Part shown: positions 1-7,635 of the stretch, piece after piece | How the letters are laid out: the number at the start of each line of letters is the position of its first letter | Position numbering within the stretch: the stretch's first letter is position 1 | Assembly (NCBI RefSeq): GCF_000142905.1 | Contig: NW_013657676.1 | Span: forward strand, 316,505-340,291 | Reading direction: 5' to 3' | Source of the DNA: Thecamonas trahens ATCC 50062 | Lineage: Eukaryota > Apusozoa > Apusomonadida > Apusomonadidae | Length of the DNA stretch: 23,787 bases | Made by a program: the position numbers and the translations under genes | The notes under the pieces: generated by a model | The model's input: only the letters and a program-made list of their open reading frames with translations | Database searches by the model: none | What the model was told of the DNA's origin: nothing

Positions 1-131
1 CCGGCCCGGACCCAAACTACCGGACCGCCTCCCTCCCCTCCCTCCCCCCTCCCCCCCCCACCCACCACCACCACGCAGCCGCAATAAAACCACCTCTCCC
101 ACCGTCTCCGCTGCCACCCGTTCCAGGCCGT
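1..131 (+). promoter_or_regulatory. Upstream region of the WDR6-like gene with C-rich tract
   Basis: Positions 28-63 are almost pure C with scattered T on the sense strand. A CCA-rich stretch follows, then an AATAAA-like A/T island at 83-88, about 44-49 nt before the start codon. The C-rich block resembles those before four other genes here, so a core promoter or 5' leader role is inferred. The AATAAA could instead be a TATA-like element, or the poly(A) signal of a + strand gene ending left of the window. No coding sequence was recognised. Confidence 0.35.
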
Positions 132-3100
132 ATGGCCTCCATCGTCCCCACCGCCAACCACACGCCCGCCCGCGCACTTGCCTTTCTTCCACCCCCGCTC
201 CCCCCGTGGCTTCTTGCCGCGCCGGGCTCGACACTCGCCTTAGTCGACCCCGCAGCCGGGCGAGGCGACTCGGTCCTCGCACAGGTCGACCTCCTCCGCG
301 GCTCGGTACTCCATCATCTGGCCATTTCCCGCCACACGGATGTGACCCCTTCCGGTGCTGATGCGCTGATTGTTGCCGCCGGCGGCAAGTTTGTCGCCGC
401 TCTCGCGCTCACGGTCGATCCGCCAGCACTCGACCTCGTGTTCTGCACCTCGCTGCGTGACTTTGTCACCGATGTGGCTGTTGCGGGCGACGGTGCGCTG
501 GTCATCGCCCTTGCATCGTCGCGCATTCTGGTTGCTGATTTGGCGGCCACACTGGCTTCTGCCGCCGCTGCGCTGTGTCCGCCGTCGCCTGTCGTGACCC
601 TTGCCTCGGGCGCGGTGCTGCCGGCCACTGCGCCGCTGGTGCTCCTCGCTCAGTACACTGTCGCCGACTGGTGCATCCTGTACGCTACATCGATCTTTGC
701 CCCCTCTCGTGATGCTATCGTGGTTGCTGTCGGCTCGGCGTTTGGCGACGTCAACGTCTGGCGCCTGCCTCCACTGCCGGCCGAGCCGGGCACGCCCATC
801 GTGCTGGACGCTGACCACGTTGAGTCTGTTGTGGTAGGCCAGGGCAACCGCGGATGCGGCGCCATTGCCAACGTTCTCTGGTCGCCGTGCGGCCGGCTCC
901 TTGCGGTCGCCTCGGACGACCGCCTCGGACGGATCTGGGTGCCATCTCACGCCGAGACGAGGCCGGCGACCTGGTCGTGCCTGGCTCGGCTGGCAGGCCA
1001 CTCGGCGCGGGTCTGCGATGTGGCCTTTGTGGTCCCATCTCCAGGCGAGCTGCCGACCCACGCCATTACGGTCGGTGAAGACGTGCTCGCAGCAATGTGG
1101 CGGCTCAACGCTTCCACCCCGGCTTCGCTAGACGGCGAGCTGGCCGAGTGTACCGCCTTGTGGTCATCTCACGTCGGCAAAAACATCTGGCGCGCCGCTG
1201 TTTCCCCTCGGCTTGGCGTCGTTGCCACTGCAGGCGGCGACGGCGGCATCAAGCTCTGGCCTCTCGACCAGCCTCGCATTCTGCGCGAGAGCACCACGCA
1301 CTCACCTCGCGTGGGCAGCGATGGCACCAACACCATTCGCGCCCTCGCCGCCCTGCCTGACGCATCATACGTCGCCGCAACTCGCGACGGCCGGATCCTC
1401 GCCTTGCAGCGCCCAGACTGTGTGTGGTCCGAGCTGCTGGCACTGCCAGCCACCGCCGCCCGGCCGGCCCGTGACTTTGCTGCACTCGCAATCCATCACA
1501 CCGCCTCAGACGCGCTAGTTGCGGCAGGTAATCGGGTCGGCGATGTCCACCTCGTGCAGATCTCTGCTGGCAACGAGCCCCTGGCGGCTGTTGTTGAGGC
1601 GAGCGAGGCATCGGCCATCATCGGCGTCCACTGGATCGAGTGGAACTCAGCATGGAGTGAGGGTCCGGGCCTAGCAATAGCACACGCCAATGGTGTACTC
1701 GTCATCTGGTCCGTCAGCTACCAGCCGCTGGCGTTGCGGCCGCTAGCCCGCATCGCTTTCTTGCATCGTCGCAAGGTGACGAGTATGGCGCATGCCGTCT
1801 CGCGGGCAGGTGACGTTGTGACGCTCGCCTGTGGCGACTGCCGCGGCCGAGTTACTGCCGTGCAGCTCGATGTTAACGCAAGTGCGCTCGGCTTTGACGT
1901 CACGGGCGCCGCCTCTCCGGCACCGTCGCCGGCATCCACGCCGGCAAGCCCGTGACCTCGCTCGCAATCTCGGCTCGTCCACTGCCGCAAGGACTGGATG
2001 CTGTTCGAATGTACTCGACCGGCCGCGATGGCACTGTATCAGCTCTTATCCTCACTACCGCCCACTGCGACGCTGTTGTCGACTCGGGCGTCGCCTCACA
2101 GACCGCCGACGGCATGTGGGTGCTTGATGCTGTTGCCACTCAGCTGTACGACGTTTCGCGGCAAGCATCGATCGGGCTCCAGCTCGGGCACAAGTGGCGG
2201 CTGACTGACGAGCTGACTGAGATTGTGGCCGTGGCCGAGGATGCCGAGACCGGCGACGTCATTGTTGCTGGCCATCGCGGCGGCTGGTTTGCTGTGGTCG
2301 ATTTGACGTCTGGCGCGGCGCTGGTCAAGTTTCACACCTCGTCAGCGGGCTACCAGGCTCCGACGGTCTTTAGCGCCTGCACGCCGCATGCCGAGTCTTG
2401 GCGGGTCGCCTTTGCCCGCGCCGACGGCGTAGTCACCGAGCTTGCGCCGGTTTCGCTGCTGGGGCGGGCGGCGGAGGTGGTTACGAGCAGGACGCTCCGG
2501 CCGTCGATCCACGGCCGCAACATCGGCGCCATTGCTGTGGCGACGCCGGGCGGCGACGACGACGCTTTGCTGTACACCTTTACCGGCTCGATCGACGGCA
2601 TGGTCCAAGTCTGCCGAGTCGCCGGCGATGGCAGAGCACTCGAGCCGATTACACGCCTCGACGCGCACGACTCGATCGTGCGAGCGATCGCGGTGCTCGA
2701 GCACAGCAGAGGCCGGCTGGTGGCGACTGGCGGTGGCGGCGACGGGCTGACCGTGTGGCGCGAGCGCGGGATCGGACGCGATAGGCTGTACGAGTGTGTG
2801 GTCCACGTTCACGCGCCCAAGGCCCAGACCAAGTCACGGATCATGGCGCTTGAGGCGTATGAGCTCGGCAACGACGGCGGCTGGCTCGGCCTGGTCGTTG
2901 CGGCTTCGAACTCGCGGGTCTCGCTAGCGCGAGTTGAGCTTGCCACTGGCATCCTTCACTGGCGCCCACGCGGATTCGGCTCGAGCGCGGCCGCGCCGAC
3001 CTCGATCGATGTCGGATCGTGCCCGCTGGCGTCGGCGTCGGACGCTGTGCCGGGCACAGCTTGCAGCCTGGCCGTTGTCGGGCTCACTTCTGGTGAGCTT

Positions 3101-3622
3101 GCTGTCTTTATCGTCGATCGCGACACAATCGACGGGCTGACGCTTGGCGTCACAATTGCGGCGCACGCGACCGGCGCAAACGCGGTGGCGCTGGAACGGG
3201 CGCCAGAGTACGACGACGCCGCCGCTGGCACGCTTGCGTGGTGGGTGGCGAGCGGCGGCGACGACCATGCCCTGGTGGCGAGCCTGGTGCATGCGACGGT
3301 GGCCGGCGGCAGTGTGTGTCAAGTGACGCACGAGAGCCAGCGGACGCTGCGATGCAGTGGCGCGGCGGCGTCGGCCATCACCGGCGTGGCGCTGGCCATG
3401 CCGTACGCGGTCGTGTCGGGTCCAGATCAGCGCGTGGCAGTGTTCGAGGTGAGTCCGCGCGAGGCGCCAAGTGAGTGGACGTGGGTGACAGGCTACTGCG
3501 CCGACGTCGGCGACGTCGGAGCGATTGCGGTCGAGTGGCAGAGCGGGACCGTGGTTGTGGCCGGCGACGGCATGCAGGTCTTCCGCGTGACAGTCACAGA
3601 GCCAGAGAGGGCTTCCACTTGA
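132..3622 (+). CDS. WDR6/RTT10-like WD40-repeat protein (tRNA 2'-O-methylation partner), with one frame break
   Basis: The WD40 repeat protein runs as 132-1955 in one frame and continues in another from about 1898 to 3622, for roughly 1,160 residues in total. That is close to animal WDR6 (about 1,120). Family-typical patches are visible. The stretch ASDDRLGRIW at about residue 262 is followed by GHSARVCDVAF, then SVGED-like ITVGEDVLAAMW, then HVGKNIWRAAVSPRLGVVATAGGDGGIKLW split over residues about 347-376. After the break come VTSLAIS and YSTGRDGTVSAL. In animals and yeast, WDR6/Rtt10 is the scaffold of the FTSJ1/Trm7 methyltransferase that methylates position 34 of certain tRNAs; that role is inferred from family resemblance. 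The ATG at 132 is the first in-frame ATG of the long frame. The last 29 coding bases overlap the 3' end of SCO1 on the other strand. Another large WD40 scaffold is possible, but the GRDG signature favours WDR6. Confidence 0.82.
1898..1955 (+). other. Reading-frame break inside the WDR6-like gene
   Basis: The first frame closes with a TGA at 1953-1955 after a Pro/Ala/Ser-rich tail. The downstream frame is closed on its left by a TGA at 1895-1897. The switch must therefore lie at 1898-1952. One missing base restores continuity and gives the WD40-like run IHAGKPVTSLAIS. An alternative is a 50-nt GT-AG intron at 1899-1948, which has the right length for the frame but a poor GTCACG donor. The recognisable introns in this window all start GTACG, so a single-base sequence error or real frameshift looks more likely than splicing. 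Confidence 0.8.
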
Positions 3623-4448
3623 AGATGGCGTCGGCGATCTGGGCCGGGGTGTTGTCTGCGCCGAACAGCTCGACGACGTGGCCCTCGGGCGAGACCAGGT
3701 AGGTAAACATCGAGTGGTCGATGACGTAGTCGTCGGCAGCCATCTCGTCGGCGGAAAGGGCGCGAACGTAGACCTTGTACGCCTTGGCCAGACGGGCCAT
3801 TTGCTCGTCCGAACCGGTCCAGCCGACCAGCCGCTGGTGGAAGCCGGCCACGTACTTGCGCATCAGCTCGAGGGTGTCACGCGGCGGATCGACCGAGGCA
3901 AAGACGAGCTGGACGTGGCGGGCGAGCTCGGGCTCGACCGTCTCCAGTCGGCGGAGCGCCTTGCTCAGCTTGGTCAGCTCGGTGGGACAGATGTCCGGGC
4001 AGTGGGTAAAGCCAAAGTACAGTAGAGTGAGCTTGCCCAGCAGATCGGCCTCGGTCACGACTGGCGCGCCGTCGGCCGTCGACACGGCATCAAACGCCCC
4101 GCCGAGCTCCGGGAACGGGTTGCTCGGGTCGACGCCCTCCTCGGCCTCGAGCACCGGCTTCTCCGGATTGAGCGCCTGGTACGTAGCGGCGCCCATGGCC
4201 GCCGAGATGGCCACCAGGACTCCGGCAAGCACCTTTTGCGCTCCCGATGGGCCCGCGCTCCCACCTGCCGCAGCTGCACCCTCCCCGCCGGCAGCATCCT
4301 GCCCAGCCGCCTCGGCCATGCTCCTGCGCTGTGACGCGTACTCCGCCTGCCGCCCGCCAGCCCGCCTAACACCAATGGCGCCCATCCCCCGCATCATCGC
4401 CATCCCCCGCATCGTCGCCATGACTGGTGTCGCAACCATCCGCAGCAT
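3594..4448 (-). CDS. SCO1: SCO1/SCO2 copper chaperone for cytochrome c oxidase assembly
   Basis: The protein has 284 residues, the usual SCO length. Residues 1-45 form a Met- and Arg-rich, acid-poor mitochondrial presequence, and residues about 73-92 form one membrane span. The thioredoxin-like SCO domain follows from about 120 to the end. The copper site is complete: C150 and C154 in the CPDICP motif after YFGFTH, and H245 in DYVIDHSMF. ASVDPPRDT at 184-192 is also typical. SCO proteins sit in the inner mitochondrial membrane with the copper domain in the intermembrane space and deliver copper to the CuA site of COX2; this is family knowledge. The ATG at 4448 is taken because the presequence begins there, though several internal Met codons could also serve. 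The gene is convergent with the WDR6-like gene and overlaps its last 29 coding bases. It diverges from the desaturase across 321 bp. Confidence 0.95.
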   Translation of the reverse strand: MLRMVATPVMATMRGMAMMRGMGAIGVRRAGGRQAEYASQRRSMAEAAGQDAAGGEGAAAAGGSAGPSGAQKVLAGVLVAISAAMGAATYQALNPEKPVLEAEEGVDPSNPFPELGGAFDAVSTADGAPVVTEADLLGKLTLLYFGFTHCPDICPTELTKLSKALRRLETVEPELARHVQLVFASVDPPRDTLELMRKYVAGFHQRLVGWTGSDEQMARLAKAYKVYVRALSADEMAADDYVIDHSMFTYLVSPEGHVVELFGADNTPAQIADAIFKWKPSLAL

Positions 4449-4583
4449 CTTCCCTCAGCTTTGTCGAATATGGTGGCGGGTGGAGCGTATAGTCGAGTAG
4501 TGTCTGCCGACAATGTCGGCGCCGGTCCCCCTCCGCTGTTTGCTCCGCTGCCGCCAGCCAAACCAACCCGCCAGCCTCTTCCC

Positions 4584-4601
4584 GCCAGCCAGCCAGCCAG
4601 C
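4584..4601. repeat. Short CCAG tetranucleotide microsatellite
   Basis: About four and a half copies of the CCAG unit lie in the SCO1/desaturase divergent gap. The same unit forms the much longer array at 23534-23613, also in a divergent gap. Confidence 0.85.
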
Positions 4602-4658
4602 TACCCGCCGCCAGCGGCGTGACACACGCACCGCCAAAAAAGGGCCGCCCGACATTGG

Positions 4659-4664
4659 CACGTG
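4659..4664. promoter_or_regulatory. CACGTG palindrome (E-box/G-box-like)
   Basis: A perfect CACGTG lies 106 bp before the desaturase ATG. Another lies 21 bp before the coiled-coil gene start at 16605-16610. CACGTG is the classic site for basic helix-loop-helix and bZIP factors. With only two copies in GC-rich DNA, function is a guess. Confidence 0.25.
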
Positions 4665-4708
4665 TTCCCCCCTCCCCCTCCCCCCGCACCTCCCCACCCC
4701 CCCCCCCC

Positions 4709-4737
4709 TCCCACACCCACACCCACACCCACACCCA
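4709..4737 (+). repeat. CCCACA hexanucleotide repeat
   Basis: Nearly five perfect copies of a CCCACA unit directly follow the C-rich tract and end about 32 bp before the desaturase ATG. Confidence 0.85.
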
Positions 4738-4769
4738 TACCACTCGCCACCCCCTTCTCTCTCGCACGC

Positions 4770-6055
4770 ATGCGGACGTCGACAGAGCAGCGGCGGCAGT
4801 TCCTTGCGGCGGCCAACCCTGCTGCTGCCGACGAGTTTGCCGACATCAACTGGTTCCACACTGTCCTCCTCACCGTCACCCCAGCCTTGGCTCTCTACGG
4901 CTACCTCACCACACCGCTGACCTGGCCTACTCTCGTTCTGGCCATTGTGTGGTACTTTGCCACAGGCTTGGGCATCACCGCCGGTACGCCCCCCCTTCCC
5001 TCTCCCCCCCCCCCCCCCAACACACACGCACAGGCTATCATCGGCTTTTTGCGCACAGGGCGTACCAGGCTACCAACGGGGTGCGGGCGACACTGCTGGC
5101 GTTTGGTGCGGCGGCATTCCAGGGATCGGCGGCCTGGTGGTGCCGGGCGCACGTCCTCCACCACCGCTTCACCGACACGCCCAAGGATCCGTACAACGTG
5201 CACAAGGGCTTCTGGTGGGCGCATCTGGGGTGGATGATCACCCAAATGGACAAGTCCAAGTGGGGCAAGACCAACATCGCCTTTCTCAAGAACGACCCCA
5301 TGGTCTCCTTCCAACACAAGCACTACGTCAAGATCGCCCTCACCGTCGGCATTGTTGTCCCCACACTCATCGGCGCAGCCTACGGCGACGCCTGGGGCGC
5401 CTTCTTCTACGCCTGCATGCTCCGCATGGTCTTTGTTCACCACGCCACCTTTTTCGTCAACTCGCTCGCCCACACTGTCGGCGCCAAGCCCTTCTCGCAC
5501 CTCACTTCGGCCTCGGACTCGATCATCACTGCCGTCCTCACCCTCGGCGAGGGCTTCCACAACTACCACCACGTCTTTCCCTCCGACTACCGTAACGCCA
5601 TCAAGTACCACCAGTACGATCCAACCAAGTGGCTCATCGCCTTCCTCTCTTACTTTGGCCTCACTTACGGCCTCCGCCGCATCGACGACGAGGAGATCGA
5701 CCGCGCACGCGACTTTGTCGCCACGGGCTGCTGCCACCAGCCGCCGCAGGACCCCGCCCTCCCGCCTATCTCCGTCGACCTATTCCGCGCCCGTGTCGCT
5801 GCCGGCGAAGCCCTCATCGTCATCGAAGGCACCGTCTACGACGTCAAGCCGTTTGCCCTCTCGCATCCTGGCGGATACGCCACCGTCATGAACGAGGTCG
5901 GCAAGGACGCCACTGCCGCCTTTCGTGGCGAGGAGCGCTCCTCCGACACCTCGCTCAACCGCCACACCCAAGAAGCTCGCGCCATCCTCAAGACCCTCGC
6001 TATTGCCCGCCTCGACGGCATGTACCGCCTCCCCGTCGACCACGCCTCGTCGTGA
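4770..6055 (+). CDS. Delta-9 (stearoyl-CoA type) fatty acid desaturase fused to C-terminal cytochrome b5
   Basis: There are two exons, 4770-4983 and 5034-6055, giving 411 residues. Joining them restores GITAGYHRLFAHRAY across the splice, the hallmark of acyl-CoA desaturases. All three histidine boxes are present: H74-x4-H79, H111-xx-H114-H115, and H247-xx-H250-H251 in GEGFHNYHHVFPSDYR. They bind the di-iron centre. Hydrophobic spans lie at about 31-48, 53-70, 165-185 and 190-210. A cytochrome b5 domain fills residues about 315-405, with axial histidines H349 (in HPGG) and H382. Fusion to b5 at the C-terminus is the arrangement of fungal Ole1, where the b5 domain passes electrons to the iron centre in the endoplasmic reticulum membrane. 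The spacing between the two haem histidines is 33, about seven longer than in Ole1 as I recall it. The product is probably palmitoleoyl- or oleoyl-CoA. The start at 4770 gives a short hydrophilic N-terminus. Confidence 0.95.
4984..5033 (+). other. Spliceosomal intron of the desaturase (50 nt)
   Basis: The donor is GTACGC and the acceptor is GCACAG. The interior is almost pure C with some T, then CA-rich. The intron interrupts a Gly codon after its first base (phase 1). The protein across the junction matches the desaturase family exactly, which makes this a strong call. Confidence 0.95.
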
Positions 6056-6116
6056 TCGCGCGTTCCGGCCATTTCATTACTCGCAAATACACACACTGTT
6101 TTCGATCGCGCTGCTG

Positions 6117-7616
6117 TTACTCCTCGTCGTGCGTCAGCAGCAACACAATCTGCTCGTGGCCGGCCGCCCGTGCCACCTCTGCCGGTGTCTGGTTCCGCTC
6201 AGACAAGGCATCGGCCCTGGCTCCAGCCTTGACCAGTACCACAGCAGCCTTGACTCGCCCGTGCAGCGCAGCAATGTGCAGCGGCGTAAAGCCGTGGCTG
6301 TCGGGCGCGTCGACGTCACCGCCGGCCGCCAACAGCTTCAGCAGCATCTCGGCACTGCATCCGGCCGCCACGCCGCAGTGAAGCGCCGTGTGACCCATGT
6401 CGTCGGCCACGCTACTCCTTGCTCCCGCCGCCAGTAGCAGCGCCATCATTGTCTCCTTTCCCTCCACCGCTGCAAGATGCAGCGCTGTCTCGCCGGTGCG
6501 CGCTTGTGGAACATCGACCGCAGCTCCTGCCCGCAGCAGCGCCAACGCAGTCTCAAAGTGACCTGCCCGCGCCGCCAGATGCAGCGGCGTGTAGCCTGCT
6601 GCGTCGCGATCTTCGCGGACCTGCTCGTGCGGCGTCTCCACAGGCAGCTCCGCCAGCGCTAGCGCCGTGAGTACCCGGCCCTCGTCGTCGGCACTTAGCC
6701 GCTCGGCATCGGCCTCGCCGGCGTCCGGGTCCGCGAGTGTGCGCTCAAACTCGACCACCAGCGGTCTAAGCTCGACGCCCCATCCCGCCCGCAGGCAAGC
6801 ATACATCGACCGGATCCGACCGTGCAGCGCCGCCTCGTGCAGCGCACTCCGCCCTCCGCTATTCGGCGCCTGTACCAGCTCCAGCGGCGACGGTGTAGCC
6901 TCCAACAGCATGCACGCCACCTCGACAAACCCGCGCCCGACCGCCAGGTGCAGCGGCGTGTCACCGGCATCGGCGCCCTCAGTCGCCACGCCCGGATCCG
7001 CACCCAGCTCCAGCAGCAGCCGCACATCCTCCACAGCGTTGGACGACGCCGCAAAGTGCAGCAAGGCCCAGCCCTCCGAGTCGCGGGCGTTAACCGAGGC
7101 GCCGAGCCCGACCAACGTCGCTACCGTCGCCGTCTGCCGCGCCAAGAACGCCGCCATCAGTGCTGTCTCGCCAGTCTCCGAGTTGCGCTCGTCGATGGCG
7201 GCATCATGGAGAGCGAGGACACGCACAACCTTGCCAAAGCCCGCCACCGCCGCCACATGCAGCGGTGTGTCGCCGCCCGACGAAAACGTCTGCGTCCGTG
7301 CTCCGCTTTGCAGCAGCAGCCGCGCCACTTCAGCATGACCCTCCTGCGCAGCCACATGCAGCGCCGTGTACCCGTCCTCTGTAAACGCGTCCACAGATGC
7401 CCCGCCCGCGAGCCACTGGCGCACCCCCTCCGCGTCTCCCCGCGCCGCCGCCCGCAGGCACTGCAGGTCCTCCGCCTTCGTCGCCGCAGCTTGCACCAGC
7501 CCGCTACCGCTACTCACTAGACTGCTCATGTGTCGCGACGCATTGTACCGCACGTCCGAGATCGCTGCCGCCCCGGCTCCCTTGATTGCTTTGGAGTGCT
7601 GCTTCCACAACGCCAT
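6117..7616 (-). CDS. Ankyrin-repeat protein (about 12 repeats)
   Basis: The protein has 499 residues and is nearly all ankyrin repeats. Repeats run from about residue 49 to 284 (seven units, e.g. DGYTALHVAAQEGHAEVARL at 81-100) and from 340 to 495 (five units, e.g. GFTPLHIAALHGRVKAAVVL). An acidic insert of about 55 residues at 285-338 separates the two blocks. The first 48 residues are basic and Ala/Ser-rich and are not ankyrin. No enzyme domain, signal peptide or membrane span is visible, so it is probably a cytosolic scaffold or binding protein with unknown partners. The ATG lies only 19 bp downstream of the PIEZO stop on the same strand, with no C-rich leader, so the gene may depend on the PIEZO transcript or be spliced to it. 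The 3' end is convergent with the desaturase across 61 bp. Confidence 0.9.
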   Translation of the reverse strand: MALWKQHSKAIKGAGAAAISDVRYNASRHMSSLVSSGSGLVQAAATKAEDLQCLRAAARGDAEGVRQWLAGGASVDAFTEDGYTALHVAAQEGHAEVARLLLQSGARTQTFSSGGDTPLHVAAVAGFGKVVRVLALHDAAIDERNSETGETALMAAFLARQTATVATLVGLGASVNARDSEGWALLHFAASSNAVEDVRLLLELGADPGVATEGADAGDTPLHLAVGRGFVEVACMLLEATPSPLELVQAPNSGGRSALHEAALHGRIRSMYACLRAGWGVELRPLVVEFERTLADPDAGEADAERLSADDEGRVLTALALAELPVETPHEQVREDRDAAGYTPLHLAARAGHFETALALLRAGAAVDVPQARTGETALHLAAVEGKETMMALLLAAGARSSVADDMGHTALHCGVAAGCSAEMLLKLLAAGGDVDAPDSHGFTPLHIAALHGRVKAAVVLVKAGARADALSERNQTPAEVARAAGHEQIVLLLTHDEE

Positions 7617-7635
7617 GTCTCTACAACAGCCCTCC

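Larger units (their letters stand above)
4449..4769. promoter_or_regulatory. Divergent intergenic region between SCO1 and the desaturase
   Basis: This 321-bp gap must carry the start regions of both genes. It contains a short CCAG repeat (4584-4601), a CACGTG palindrome (4659-4664), a long C-rich sense-strand tract (4667-4710) and a CCCACA hexanucleotide repeat (4709-4737). The desaturase ATG follows about 30 nt later. No TATA box or conserved gene was recognised, and the weak open frames here are low-complexity Pro or Gly runs. Confidence 0.5.

Noticed and set aside
132-3622. WDR6-like gene as a pseudogene
   Set aside because: Only one break is seen over about 3.5 kb, both halves keep conserved WD40 motifs, and one base or a small intron restores the frame.
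3775-4500. 241-codon + strand open frame opposite SCO1
   Set aside because: Antisense shadow of a well-supported gene in GC-rich DNA, low-complexity translation, no family resemblance.
4709-4737. CCCACA repeat considered as telomere-like sequence
   Set aside because: The unit does not match TTAGGG-type repeats, is short, and sits in a promoter between housekeeping genes.
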